From positions 366,502-430,501 of the forward strand of contig NW_006767451.1 of assembly GCF_000264995.1 (NCBI RefSeq): a DNA stretch of 64,000 nucleotides. The letters run 5' to 3'. Of the stretch, positions 9,439 to 20,886 are shown piece by piece. This DNA comes from Punctularia strigosozonata HHB-11173 SS5. Its lineage: Eukaryota > Basidiomycota > Agaricomycetes > Corticiales > Punctulariaceae. The translations under genes and the position numbers were made by a program. Numbering within the stretch: position 1 is the first letter of the stretch; every line of letters begins with the position of its first letter. The notes under the pieces were generated by a model. The model saw only the letters and a list, made by a program, of their open reading frames with translations. It was not told where the DNA came from and did no database searches.

Positions 9439-11046
9439 CTATACAAGCAACGTCAGAGCCAGGGTTCCGGTGAGCACCGATAAGGCGATGGAGGATACGC
9501 TCTTGAGCGAGGCGGCGCCGTTCACGCCTATCCAAACAACGTTATATTGTGTCAGCCATCCTTCCTCGCACGTCAAAGGGATGCACAGGTGAACGCACCC
9601 TTCTCTCCCAACGCGACCCAGTCCTGCCACGCCGCGTGCATCTGGAGCACGAACGCCTGGCCCTCGGGACTCTTCGACCCCTCCGAGCCGTACGAATCCG
9701 GGTTGACCACGGGCGTCAGCCAGCCCTGCGCGTCGAAGTGGACGAACGCGCCGGAGGAGTTGGTGGAGGAGAGCGCTTTGCGGGAGAGCTCGGCTTGGGG
9801 GATGTGCGTGCGCGGGCCGCCCATGTTGGCGAGGCGGTAGACGGAGGCGGCGAGGATCGCGGTGGAGGAGGCGTCGAGGAAGGTCGAGGGGTTGTCGGCG
9901 TAGTTGTGGAAGAGGGATGTGTTGGTGTCCTGGGAGAGGGACAGGAGGATACGCCCGGTCAGAGGTGGAGGTTTGGGGAGATGAGGAGAGAGAGGAGAGA
10001 CGTACGAGGTGACGGTACATCCCGCCGTGGATCTCATGTGCCCAATTCAGAAGATCCTTGTGCTGGTTCTTCAACGCAGAGGAGAATGGGGAGTTCTGGA
10101 TTGTCGCGGCGACGCGAAGCATGCCTGCCGCGGCCCACCCGTTCCCTGATTCGCCTTCGTATTAGCATCTGCTACGCCTGCACCTTCATGTGATCAAAAA
10201 GTCTGACCGGTTGACCAGTGGCCCGTGTCGTTGAACGAGCCCATCAGAACGTGCTTCCACAGGTTGTTTGCGTGCGTGTCAATGAGATAATTCCGATACA
10301 GTTTGACCTGGTTGTAGGCGAACTGAACCATGGACTGGTTCCCGGTGATGACGCCATAGTAAGCAAGCGTAGGCGGGACCATATACACGAAGTCACTCCT
10401 GGAATCAAGGGAAACGAGACCAAGAATAAGATCAGTCAACCGTAGATCAGAATAAGGAAATAGTAGTCTATATTTGCTCACCATAATTGGAGTTGATCCG
10501 CGCGATGCGATATGGCCCCATCGCTCGTCTTGGGGACTTTGTCGAACAGGAAATCCACCTGATCCTTCGCCGCGCCCGCGTAGTCGTGGTCGCTCAAACC
10601 GGTCCAGTTCGCGAGCACGACTTCGAAGATGTTCGAGGCCGGGTCGGCCGCCGCGCCGTCTTGTATCAGCGGCTGCGGACCCGTCGCGTTGTGGTTCGAC
10701 GCGCTCCGGTTGGCGACGATGGACTGCGCGATGGCGAGCGTCTCGTTAAGCGACGATGGAGCGGTGCGGGGTGGGGGCACGGAAGCGTTGTAGACGGAGA
10801 AGGTGGGCGTGTCGAGCTCGACGAGAGCTTGGGCGCGCGTGCCGAGTTCCCAGCTGGCGCAGATGTTATTTTACGACAGCGTGTACCGGTTTTCGCGTAG
10901 GGGACATACCTGTGCGTGGCACCTTGCGCTAACCGCGCCTTGACGAGACTGATCTGGTCATCCGTCAGGTTCTGCGCGCTGACCCTCGCACCGAGCGAGA
11001 TGACGAGCAGCGCGAGGACTCGCAATGGGGCCCGCTGTATGAACAT
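9439..11046 (-). CDS. Secreted GH105-like six-hairpin hydrolase, probable GPI anchor
   Basis: Six exons: 11046-10910, 10853-10482, 10398-10208, 10145-10006, 9929-9599 and 9527-9439, 419 aa. An N-terminal signal peptide (MFIQRAPLRVLALLVISLG) is followed by a six-hairpin glycosidase fold. The segments SDGAISHRADQLQLWSDFVY, MVPPTLAYYGV and GHWSTGNGWAAAGMLRVAA match GH105 unsaturated rhamnogalacturonyl hydrolases; Asp172 in LWSDFVYM is the likely catalytic acid. Such enzymes trim unsaturated ends of pectin fragments. The last small exon adds NGAASLKSVSSIALSV and a hydrophobic end, typical of a GPI-anchor signal. The start at 11046 was chosen because the TATA-like element at about 11122 lies too close to the ATG at 11112. 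The family-level call is firm and the substrate is inferred. Confidence 0.78.
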
Positions 11047-11118
11047 GGGAGCGCGGTGGATGAAGCGGGTCGTGCGGGGCCCGCGTGTTCGTCGTGTGTG
11101 TGTGAGAGACAAGAGAGG

Positions 11119-11128
11119 GGTATATAAA
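11119..11128 (-). promoter_or_regulatory. TATA-like element of the GH105-like gene
   Basis: TTTATATA on the minus strand, about 75 bp upstream of the chosen start at 11046. Confidence 0.4.
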
Positions 11129-11129
11129 C

Positions 11130-12828
11130 AAGTTCGTGTTTCAACTCCGTTTATTTACACGGTCTCGGAATCAACTCGGTGCGGGTGGGGATGCCGCCCT
11201 TGAGACTTCCTGGACGCCCCTGTGGCGGTGCTCTCACGGCTAAATAAAGTCTCCCGGCCCCGATGGCGTCATCGAGTTTGGCAGGGCGATTGCCAAGTCC
11301 CGCCCAGAGATCGACAAGCAAACAAAACGTAAACCGATCACCGTGTTGGATGGTGCGTGCAGGACATATAAATTGTAGGGAACGCATTTTGTACAATATT
11401 ACTGATGCAAGATCTTCAGAGATGCTAACGAAGTCCAAGGGCATACGAAACCCGTCTAGGAGCAAGTGATATTGGTTGTACATCAATGCAACCCATGGGC
11501 AATGGACTCACTTACAACTTTACCCCTTGTTGCTTGCCATGATGCTTGCCATGATGCTTGTTATTTTCGTGTCAATATAGACAGATATCAAAACCAATAT
11601 ATATCGAGGTTTCGTATCCAAATCGCTCGATTTGGAGCGCGTTTTGGCCACAGGATCTCAATATATATTGAAATTGAATGCTCTCTAATATATTGAGGAT
11701 GGAGATACTTGGTAAGCATCAACCTGTCATCGTAGGGGCGCAGGAGCGTTTCCCACTAGGATCGCCTGTTATTGCGCTGACGATACGCTGACAAGAGGTG
11801 AGCCCTCAACCTAGATACGCTGCTGTGGTGTACAAAGTTACCATCGTAACTCGACCAACATTGTCTGCTTATCCGAGCACTTCCAACTCGTCAACTGCCG
11901 GAGCCAAAGAAGTTCTGCAACGGAGTCGAACGCAACGCAACGTGATGCGAGCGAAGCGCGACCAGCGTACGTACACCCGAGACCGCTGATGTCCGATGTA
12001 GAGTGTGCGCCGACCTAGAGTTCATTAGAAGAATGGACTCGAGTGCGGCACCCTGTCCGACTTCTCGTTGGTAACTGAGGAACTGCGTGACGACGACGGC
12101 AACGGGCCCGCCGCTACGTCGAAACACGCGTTCCTCCGACCTCGCTCTGACGGCCCAGCTTTGGTTTTAGTCAATGTTTCCGTTACTCAGCCAGCTCATC
12201 GCCTTTGCACGAAGGCACGGAAGTAGGGCTGGGTGGGCTCAGAGGTCGGTCGTATGTGGGTTTGGGTACTGCCTTGCAAGTTTGGAGGGAGATATGGAAG
12301 TATTGCGTTGATATACGAGGTTCAAGAGTTTCTGATGCATCGTTCTCTGCGTTCAGTCTCCATGATGTGCGCGTCGTCAGTCGTTTCGACGGTTGGCTGG
12401 TAGTGGTCAGCGTCAGAACGCATTGTTTGCGTCTGTTAGGCAACAGACTGCGCAAGCCGTGGGAATCCGACAGCATCATGCCGGTCCCTTTCGTCTCCGC
12501 TTGCACACCTTCGTTCTTCCGAACTTCTTCTCGTCTTGCTAGCAATTATTCTATCCTGCGTCGTCGCCTCGTCATCAGGCTCTCGCTGCTACTCTACTCG
12601 CGCGCCGATACCTCAGAAGAAATCTAGCTCCGTTTGGTGCTGCACAGCCAGTGCCGGCATGACAAACGGTGTGAACGTGCTGACCCACCACGAGCGCTGG
12701 CGCTGGTCGTACATGGTATCGCGCTCTCGAAGGCGTCGTGATTGGTTCTCCATGCTGTGCGCTCCATCATCTTCTCTCTTAAAGTATTCTTGTCCTGCAA
12801 CAAAGCGGGATCTCTGCGCGTTCATGCG
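11130..12828. other. Gene-free stretch
   Basis: About 1.7 kb with no ORF I can support. It includes a direct repeat CATGATGCTTGC twice near 11540 and an A/T-rich patch at 11570-11700 with small palindromes (TCAATATATATTGA, and CCAAATCGCTCGATTTGG at about 11618). This could be a decayed transposon, but I found no terminal repeats. Confidence 0.4.
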
Positions 12829-12836
12829 TATAAAAG
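12829..12836 (+). promoter_or_regulatory. TATA box of the FAD oxidoreductase gene
   Basis: TATAAAAG about 92 bp upstream of the ATG at 12928. Confidence 0.6.
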
Positions 12837-12927
12837 CCAACGAGGCGTTCGAGTGTTTTGGTCATCCTACCGGCAGATCTATCTCTCGGCTTGTTTTCCA
12901 TCGATATCTGCTATTTGAGCTCATAAA

Positions 12928-14876
12928 ATGGCCACATTGAACACCATCTACTCCTTGTTTCGTAAGGATCAGGTGTTTGCGCCTGAAGATGGTGAGGCAT
13001 ACCGCGAGTCAATCCGTCGATGGGCAGAGAATGCAGGTTGGTCGGTTTCGAGTTGCTCATAGGAGCTACGAGCTACTTATCACCCACCAAACGTCGTCAT
13101 AGAACGAAATGCGCAGTTCGTTGTCTTTGTCGAGTCTGCCGCCGACGTCTCCAAAGCCGTGAGCTCACATTACTCGCTTTCCTGGCATTGACCGTGGTGT
13201 CATCGTGAAACCAAAATCGCCAGATAACGTTCGCGACGAAGCATAACCTCGACATCGCCATCAAAGGCGGAGGCCATTCCTGCTCGGGCGCATCTTCCTC
13301 AGAAGGCCTCGTGATCGACATGGGCCGCCTCAACTCCGTGCGCGTCGACGAAGCCCAGAAGCGCGTGATTGTCGGCGGCGGCGCGCTCTGGGCCGACGTC
13401 GACGTCGAGTCCGCGAAGTACGGCCTCGCGGCCGTGGCCGGCACGGTGAACCACACCGGTAAAATTGCCAGAATCCCGCCCGCGAAGCCTATATCTGGTT
13501 TCTGACTTCGAGTTCCGTGTTGTTGTCAGGGGTCGGAGGATTCACGCTCGGAGGCGGATACGGATGGCTGACGCCCAAGTACGGTCTCGCGATCGATAAC
13601 CTGGTCGAGGCGGAGGTCGTCCTCGCCGACGGATCCATCGTCAGCTGCAGTGAGGAGAAGGAACCGGACTTGTTCTGGGCGATCCGCGGAGCGGGCAGCA
13701 ACTTTGGCGCCGTGACGTCCTTCACCTTCAGAGCGCATCCGCAAAAGAGCACCGTCTGGGCCGGTCTGGTCAGTCCACATGTGCTTCATATTCTCAGTAT
13801 GGCCAGAGACCTATCATTTTGTAGATCATCTACCCGCCTACCGCGCTAGCTGCGGTGTGGAAAGCTGCGGAGACGTGGGTCAAGACCGCCGGTGAGGACT
13901 CCAGTCTGCATCTGTTCATGGCTTGCCCGCCTCCAGCGCATAAGGTACTGTAAGTGCCATCGACCGATTCATCGCTGTTCTGATTGTGCATCACATAGCC
14001 TACCGTTGTCGCAGTCCCCTTCTTCAACGGTAGTGCTGAGGAAGGCAAGAAGAAGTTCGGCGCTTTCTACGACATCGAGATAGTAAAGGACTTGACCCGG
14101 GAGATGCCCTACTCGGAGGTCAATGGGGCACAGGTACGTCTTATAGCAGCTCGATCTTGCTACTTAACTGATTTGGCAAATGGCTAGAACATGTTGGCGA
14201 CGCACGGGGACCGCAAAGCGTTCAAGAGCACCGTTATGACGTCCTTCGATCCAGCGCGTTACCAGGAAGTCTTCAACAAGTATTCCCAAATCGTGACCGC
14301 TCATCCGGAGGCTCACGAGTAAGTTCATTCCCACCTCGTTCTGTGCCTCGCCATCGTGGAATGCAACCAAACTCAACGCACGAGTCAAACAGTACCGTGA
14401 TTATGTACGAGTTACATCCGTTTGAAAAGGTCGCTGCTGTCCCCAACACCGCGACCTCCTTCGCCAACCGAGGCGAATGGTACAACATCAACTTTGCGGC
14501 GCGTTGGAAATCGCCGGAGCTCGACGATACGGTACGTTTTCCCGCTCCACCTAAGCGTAGTGTTCTTCATATCCTGGCCCCTGTTGTAGATGCGCGCCTG
14601 GGCTGGGGAGCAGGTCAAATACCTTCGATCCCGATCGGAGAATGATACGCACGCCAAGCTCGCCGGCACCCGTGCCGTGAGTAGAGGCGGTTTCTTTGCG
14701 CTGCAACGTTTTTGGACTGACAGAACCTTGACTGACAGTACGCAAACTACGGTCTTGGCGACGAGAAAGTGCGAGATATCTTCGGTGACAACTACGATCG
14801 TCTTGCCGAATTGAAAGTCAAGTATGATCCGGACAACGTGTTCCACAAATGGTACCCTGTGGCATCGCAATCATGA
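12928..14876 (+). CDS. BBE-like FAD-linked oxidoreductase
   Basis: Ten exons: 12928-13036, 13103-13158, 13224-13458, 13530-13768, 13825-13944, 13999-14133, 14188-14318, 14393-14531, 14590-14676 and 14739-14876, 462 aa. It has the FAD_binding_4 fold ([11 protein letters not shown] near residue 70, [35 protein letters not shown]) and the BBE C-terminal motif [20 protein letters not shown]. His73 in GGGHS is the expected covalent flavin site. The second attachment Cys of bicovalent members is absent ([11 protein letters not shown]), so a single linkage is predicted. There is no clear signal peptide, so it is probably intracellular. The family oxidises sugars, alcohols or secondary metabolites with oxygen; the substrate is unknown. 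No biosynthetic cluster is visible around it. Confidence 0.88.
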
Positions 14877-15101
14877 GTACAATCGCGCTGATTCGTCGCG
14901 CAACAACGATTGGCGAACGAACGTGTGGACGATTTGGATGCACGATTAATCACGGCGATACAGGTAGTCACATTGTCGTGTAACACCGTGATAGCACAAT
15001 CGCGTAGTACACTATTCTAGCGGTACAAAAATACAATAGACGTGCGATTACACAATAAATACTGTATGCAAGCACAGGCGCAACAGGAGTCCTCGTAATC
15101 G

Positions 15102-18100
15102 TCATTTTCTCGTCGTTCTCCTCGGACCCCGTGCTTCCTCACCACCCTCATTCTCCTTCTCGGTCGTACCGTACAGTGAAGACGCGCTTCTCTGCGCAGT
15201 CCGCTCCACAATACTCGTTCCATCCCGGAAGCGGGTCCTGAAGAGTACGTTCGCGTTGGTGAAGAGGCCCTCCTTCAAACTGACTACGATGAACTGGCTG
15301 CCCTTGAACCGCGTTCGGAACAACTGGCCAATATGTTGAGTATGCGACAAGTCCAGGGCCGCGTCGATCTCGTCTAAAATGTACATCGGCGCAGGCTTGA
15401 ACTGCAGTAGCGACATGATCAAGGACAAAGCGATGAGAGATCTGTGATATCGTGCAGTGAGCGGAAGTCTCAGAATAAACGAACCCACAATCCATACCGT
15501 TGTCCACCGCTGAGTTCCGTCAAGCTTTGCTTCCAGACGCTACCCAGCTGGACCTTGACTTCGAGGCCCTGAGTGAGATCCTGACCTTCGGGGGGTTGCA
15601 GTTTTGCGAAGTTGCCTGGTAGCAACTCGGCAAAGATGCCCCCAAAGTCGCTAGTACCAGTGAGCAAGGATAGAATGTATCAAGATTTTGCACACCTACC
15701 CATTGACTTTCTCCCATGTCTTCTGGAGCGCATCACGTTTGTAACGATCCAGCTCCTCGATCGTCTCCTCGATTTTCTCTTTGTCTTTGAGCACGGTGGA
15801 TAACATCTTCGTCAACGCCTTCTCGCGCTTCTCCACTCTGCGGGAGGAGAGAGGAGAAATGAGCGAAGAATAGCCAAAGAAGTTTGAAGAAGGCGTACTC
15901 TTCAATGACACCAACAGCGCGTTCGTTGACTTTCTTCTTCATGCCCTTCTGCTCGTCCTCCAATTTCTTCGCTTGCTCACGGAGTTGGGCCATGTTCGTA
16001 CCCCGAAAGTCATACGGACCGCCCTTCTTCCCAAATTGACTGTGAATACCATTGATCAGATTCTGTCTCGAGGGCGGCACAGCGGACTGACTCTTTGTCC
16101 TCTTTGATCCATTCGAATTGCTTCTCGAGGTTGGTAACGAAGTTGGTGGCCGCGACTTTCTCTTTCTTCATCACGCCGATGTCGTGCTCGAGCTTGGTCA
16201 ACTCGACGTCGGCGTCTGCAACAAGCGTCTTCTTCTCTTTGATCACAGCGTCTAGTTCCTTCAATTCGGAGTCGAAGCGCGTGAGCGTGGCCCTTTCTTC
16301 TTGCAGCTTGTGAAGCGCCTTGCTATGCGCAGCCTAGAAGGAGCTTAGGTCGAACCACGCGAGGAGGGGGTGAGTATAACACATACTTTCTGCTTATCCA
16401 GCTCTGCCTTGAGCTTTTCTAATTCTTTGCGGGATTTTTCAACAGCTTCCAGAGCCTCCGCAGTACCGTCGATCAGGTTTTGCTTCTCTGCCTCCAGTTG
16501 CTCTGGATGAAATTACATCAACTGCAGTCGCCGCGATCGAAGCCAGGAGGACATACCTAGCTCAAGCTCGGCGGTTTGCAGCTCCTTGTGGTGTGTTTTC
16601 ACCACTACAGATTGCTTCTGGACGGCCGATTTTTGCTTTGTAATGGACGCCTGCGAACCAGTCTCACCAAATGGTGCCATACGGTGAAAATAAGATGACA
16701 TACGCGGAGCTCGTCGATCTTGCCTTCCTTATTGTTCTTGAACTCGGCCATGTCCTTCTCGAGCTTTTTGATCTCGTCGTTGGCGGCCTTCTGCTTGTCC
16801 TGGGCCGCCTTCACAGCCTCCTTCAGCGCGGCGATGGCCTGCTTCTGTTCCTCGATATCGGCAGATAGCTGCCAAAGATGTCAACCAGTGATGTAGCCGG
16901 CACCATTGGCAGTACACATACCCGAGAAGCGTTACTGCCGTTGACCTGTTCCTCCTGGAGGCTCATCTCGTGTTCCTTGAGCTCCAGTTCCCTGGAAAGC
17001 TTACGCCATTGCTCTCGGATCCCTCTGGTCTTCGATTCCTCTCTCTCCAGTTCCTGGAGCCTATTCCTCGCTTCCCTCAGGTTACGTTCCGCAACTTGAA
17101 CCTTCTGGGCACCAATCAGGATGCCGTTACTGGTAGGTGCTGAACCGCCGCTGAGCGTGCCAGACGGATCGTAGACGTCGCCGTCGAGGGTTACGGATCG
17201 TGCCCCGCCGACCGAGGGGTGGAAGGTTACAGTCTTGGCGGTTTCAGCATCTTGACAGACCAAAGTCTCGCCGAATACGTAGTTCATTGCATTTGCAACT
17301 TCGTGCGGATACCCTATGAGCTGGAGAGCGAGGTCGACCTTTCCGGGAGCGAGCTTCTGGGCGGCTCCAAGTTTCTATGACCGACAAGGATGATGAGGGA
17401 TCAGATTCGGGACAGGACGAACAGGGCATACCTGGGCAGCCATCTTCGTCGCGTTGATCTTGTTCAGCGGAATGAGTGTCACTCGCTTCTTCAGCTGACC
17501 TTTTGACAGTAGGTCCTTGCCAATCTTTTCATCGTCAACGACAACATTATAAAGCCGGGCTCCGGCTGTGATCTCCAGAGCGGTTGCCTTATCGTAGTCC
17601 TGCTCCTTGAGTGAGATAAGGCTAGCGACCAGTCCCTTCACCTTTGACCGATCCCAGTCGGGTCGAGGTGGGGTGTAGTCGAACTGAAGGGCAGGCAAGC
17701 CTTGCGTGCTCCTATCTCGCTCCTACCGAGTGACGGAGATGAGACAATGCCACGCATATACCCAGCCAACACGTACCATGCGCGCGCGCTGTTCAGCTTC
17801 TTTCGCGGCGCGGAACGTATTCTCCGCCTCCTGCTCTTTCTCAGCGCTCCATCCACAATCTTGCACCTTCTTCCGCGCCGCATCGACCTCTTTCTGCGTC
17901 TTCTCCAGGTTCTTCTTGCCCTCGCCAGCCTCTCGCTCGACCGCCTTCCACCGCGTCTCAAGCGAAGCTAGCTCACGTTCGCTCATGGCGAGCTTCGTCT
18001 TGTTCTGCTTCTCTTCGGCAGCAGCATTGGCCACACGCACGCGGGCATCGGCGAGCTGGCCCATGTATCCTCCACCGCCGGTGCCCGCAGAGTTTCCGAG

Positions 18101-19562
18101 GCCGGTGAGGAGCGATTGTAGGAGTTCTTCAGAGTTCCTGAGCGCGTTGGCGGCCTCCGCGTGCTTCTCGGCCAAGGTGGCGTGCGCTTTCCTCAAGGCT
18201 TCGACTTGAGCAGTTTTCTCGGCGAGCAATCGATCGTTCTGGAGGACCTTGAGTATCAAACCGCGCGTAGTACACGACGCCACTCACGTCTTGCGATTCG
18301 CCCGATGCGGCCGCGACATGTTTCTCCTCCTCCTTGATCGTCCCCTCCTTGATCTCCACCTGCGTCCTCAACTTCTCCACCAGCTTATCCAACTCACCGA
18401 CCTCCTCCTCAAGCTTCTTAAACTTCCCGCCCTTCTTCATCTCCTTCTCCCTCTGCTTCTCCACCTCGCGCACCCCCTCCTCCGCCGCCTCGATCTCCTC
18501 GCCCAACCGCTCCTTCTCGCTGGCAACAGCTTGCTTCCTTGCCTGCGCCTCGTCGATCTCCCCCTGCTTTGCCTCTACCCGCGCGTGGCCCTCCGTGTAC
18601 TCCCACGCGCGCAGGAGGCGGCCGATGCGTTCGAGCTCCGTCGCCGCCTTCTGGTACTGGAGGTACTGCCGCTTCTCCTCCCGGAGCCGGTCGAGCTTGG
18701 GCGTGATCTCCTCGTCGAGCAGGGTCGTGATCTCCTGCACGCGCTTCTCCTTCTTGCTCATCGTCTTCTTCGCCTTGTCCTTCCGCTCTTCGAACATGCG
18801 CGTGCCGGCCGCTTCTTCGACCATGCCAAGGATCTCTTGCGGGCGCATGTTGAGGACCTGTTCGTGAGGTAATGTAAGGTGAGGACGGAGATGAACGAGG
18901 CTGTGAGGGCCCGGGGAAAAGGCGAGGATGAATGACCTTCGTTATGCGACCTTGCATGATGAGGAAGTTCGGGTTGTTGATGTTCAGTTGCACGCTTTGA
19001 AACAGTGTCTGAATCGTGTTTTGCTGCGACTTGAGGCCGTTGAGGAGGTATTTGGACACGTTGGGAAGCGCGATCTAGATACAATGGACGAGCGTTAGAG
19101 GCGAATCACCATTCGATTACGCTATGGGACGCACCTGACGGGTAACGGTAATCTGTTTGCAATTCTCCAGCCCCACGGGGCTCTTATCACGGTCCGAATT
19201 GTCGAATACGATGGTGACACTGGCCTTCGTGATCCCGGCTTGGCCTCGCTTGTAGATGAGGTCTTGCTGGTTTGCAGCGCGCATCTGTTCAGAAACCGCT
19301 CCGCGTAAGCATGAGACGTCAGAAGCGTAAGGCGTTACGCTCACAGAGGACATGTTGGTGATGCCTAACACGAAGCAGATAGCATCGAGGATGTTGGACT
19401 TGCCAGACCCATTCAGGCCGGTAATCGCGTTGAATGAAGGGTCCCATCCCGTGATTTGTGTCCGAACTGGATAGGACTTGAAGCCTGAGGTATCATGAGA
19501 GATCGGAGTAGTCCCGCGCACTGATCGATGCTACCTTCCAGTACGAGTTCTTCGATACGCAT
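15102..19562 (-). CDS. SMC2: Condensin subunit SMC2
   Basis: Sixteen exons: 19562-19535, 19484-19345, 19284-19135, 19074-18937, 18857-18288, 18247-17777, 17719-17432, 17374-16922, 16868-16704, 16650-16557, 16502-16387, 16333-16092, 16066-15899, 15837-15700, 15650-15498 and 15441-15102. All phases agree and give 1217 aa, the usual SMC2 length. It starts [15 protein letters not shown]. Walker [10 protein letters not shown] (about 32-39), a coiled coil, a hinge ([20 protein letters not shown] to [17 protein letters not shown]), a second coiled coil, signature LSGGQR (about 1100) and Walker [13 protein letters not shown] (about 1124). It is an ATPase that pairs with SMC4 in condensin to compact mitotic chromosomes. 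Essential in yeasts, so the gene is expected to be functional, and no breaks are seen. Confidence 0.96.
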
Positions 19563-20717
19563 GGTGGCGTTCTAGGCTCAAAGCCTGGGGACAAATTGGG
19601 AGAACTTGCAGGGCTTCAAATTCGTGCAGAGCGAGACTATAGCCGCAAAAACAAAGGCGAATCGGCCAAAAGATAATTGACGAACTAGCCCCTAGACAAT
19701 GCCGTCGTCGTCTGCTGCAGAACACGCTGAGTCGCGTCAACCAAACGCGTGGCACGTGTATATTCACACAATCACCTGCCTCTTGTTTTCTCTTCAGGCC
19801 TCTTCAGGCTCCTTCCCGCTTTTCCGCCCTGTTTTCTCCGGCTTCCCTGACTCAATCATGGCCTTACTTCCCCAGCTTCATGTCAACCCTATTCTGCAGC
19901 ATGTTTACTAGAACGACAACTTGATTGATGCTATCGCCGCCTCAATCGCGGATAACGTGCGAATCAACCGCGCTGGAAACACCTGGACAGCCGGATTTAC
20001 GACTAACATGGACTGCGGGATCCCAGCGCATTGGCAGATGTGGCCAGCAACTGTCGAGCGTGTGCGGACGTTGCATAGGTGGCCATGTGGTGTATCAAAA
20101 GAGTTGCCTTCCGGTCAGTGCGTGTGTTATTGTTTACATAAATGCCGATGATGGTTCATATACCGCTGTAAAGCCTATACCAGCTTGTCCTCATCACGCG
20201 CACATGGGCTGTTTGTCTGAATGCCGTCTGAACCGAACCTGTTGCAAATTCGTCGATAACGCGTTCACAAGCGAGGACAAACGTGTTGCTACACAAGGAT
20301 GTGTCTTTGCTGGTGCTGGGAGCTTCCATTAGCTTGTGATCCATGCGCCTAAGATACATATGAGCTTCTCTTCAAGCACAAATGAGTGGGAAGTGTCTCT
20401 TTGGGGGGGGGGGGGGTGCCGATATGGAACGGCTTCTGACAAAGGCAGGTAAAGCAACAATTGCAAAGATCCTCATGTCCGCCATGTCCTTCTCTTCTCG
20501 CCCCTTGCTTTGCCCTAAGACCTTCATGAGAATCTGCCGCTGCAGCGACAAAGCCCAATAGCGCCATGCGCGAGCCTCGCGCCTAAAGAATATGAAATGC
20601 ATCGATATATCAAGTTTAGACTCAGACAACGCGCGCGTAGCGAGACTTCCTATAGATTAGCCGGTCGGTCGATCTGCGGACCACTTTCGTGCAAAATATT
20701 CCAGATCGTGGTCCGGG
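19563..20717. other. Gene-free stretch between SMC2 and the DUF262 gene
   Basis: About 1.2 kb between two divergent genes. It has a run of 14 G at 20403-20416 and scattered short ORFs without recognisable motifs. I see nothing else. Confidence 0.4.
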
Positions 20718-20725
20718 TATATAAA
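20718..20725 (+). promoter_or_regulatory. TATA box of the DUF262 gene
   Basis: TATATAAA about 165 bp before the ATG at 20887, followed by a CT-rich stretch. Confidence 0.5.
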
Positions 20726-20886
20726 CCTTGCCATGGTTTCCGTTGTGCCCCCACAGAAAGAATACCCCAGTTTCCTCCCCCTCCGAGCAGTCGCCACTCC
20801 CTGGCGGTTGCTGGCTCAGTGCTTGGCTATACGCAACTGCTTCACGCGCGCGACGACGGCGACACCGTTGCTCACGCTCGTCCGCC

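Noticed and set aside
11570-11700. A/T-rich patch with small palindromes as a possible MITE
   Set aside because: No matching terminal inverted repeats or target duplication could be found.
17706-18872. Plus-strand Leu/Ser-rich ORFs over SMC2
   Set aside because: Mirror of the coiled-coil codons on the other strand. SMC2 splicing and motifs are unambiguous.
19925-20332. Cys-rich ORF between SMC2 and the DUF262 gene
   Set aside because: No signal peptide, no known Cys pattern, no splice or promoter support.
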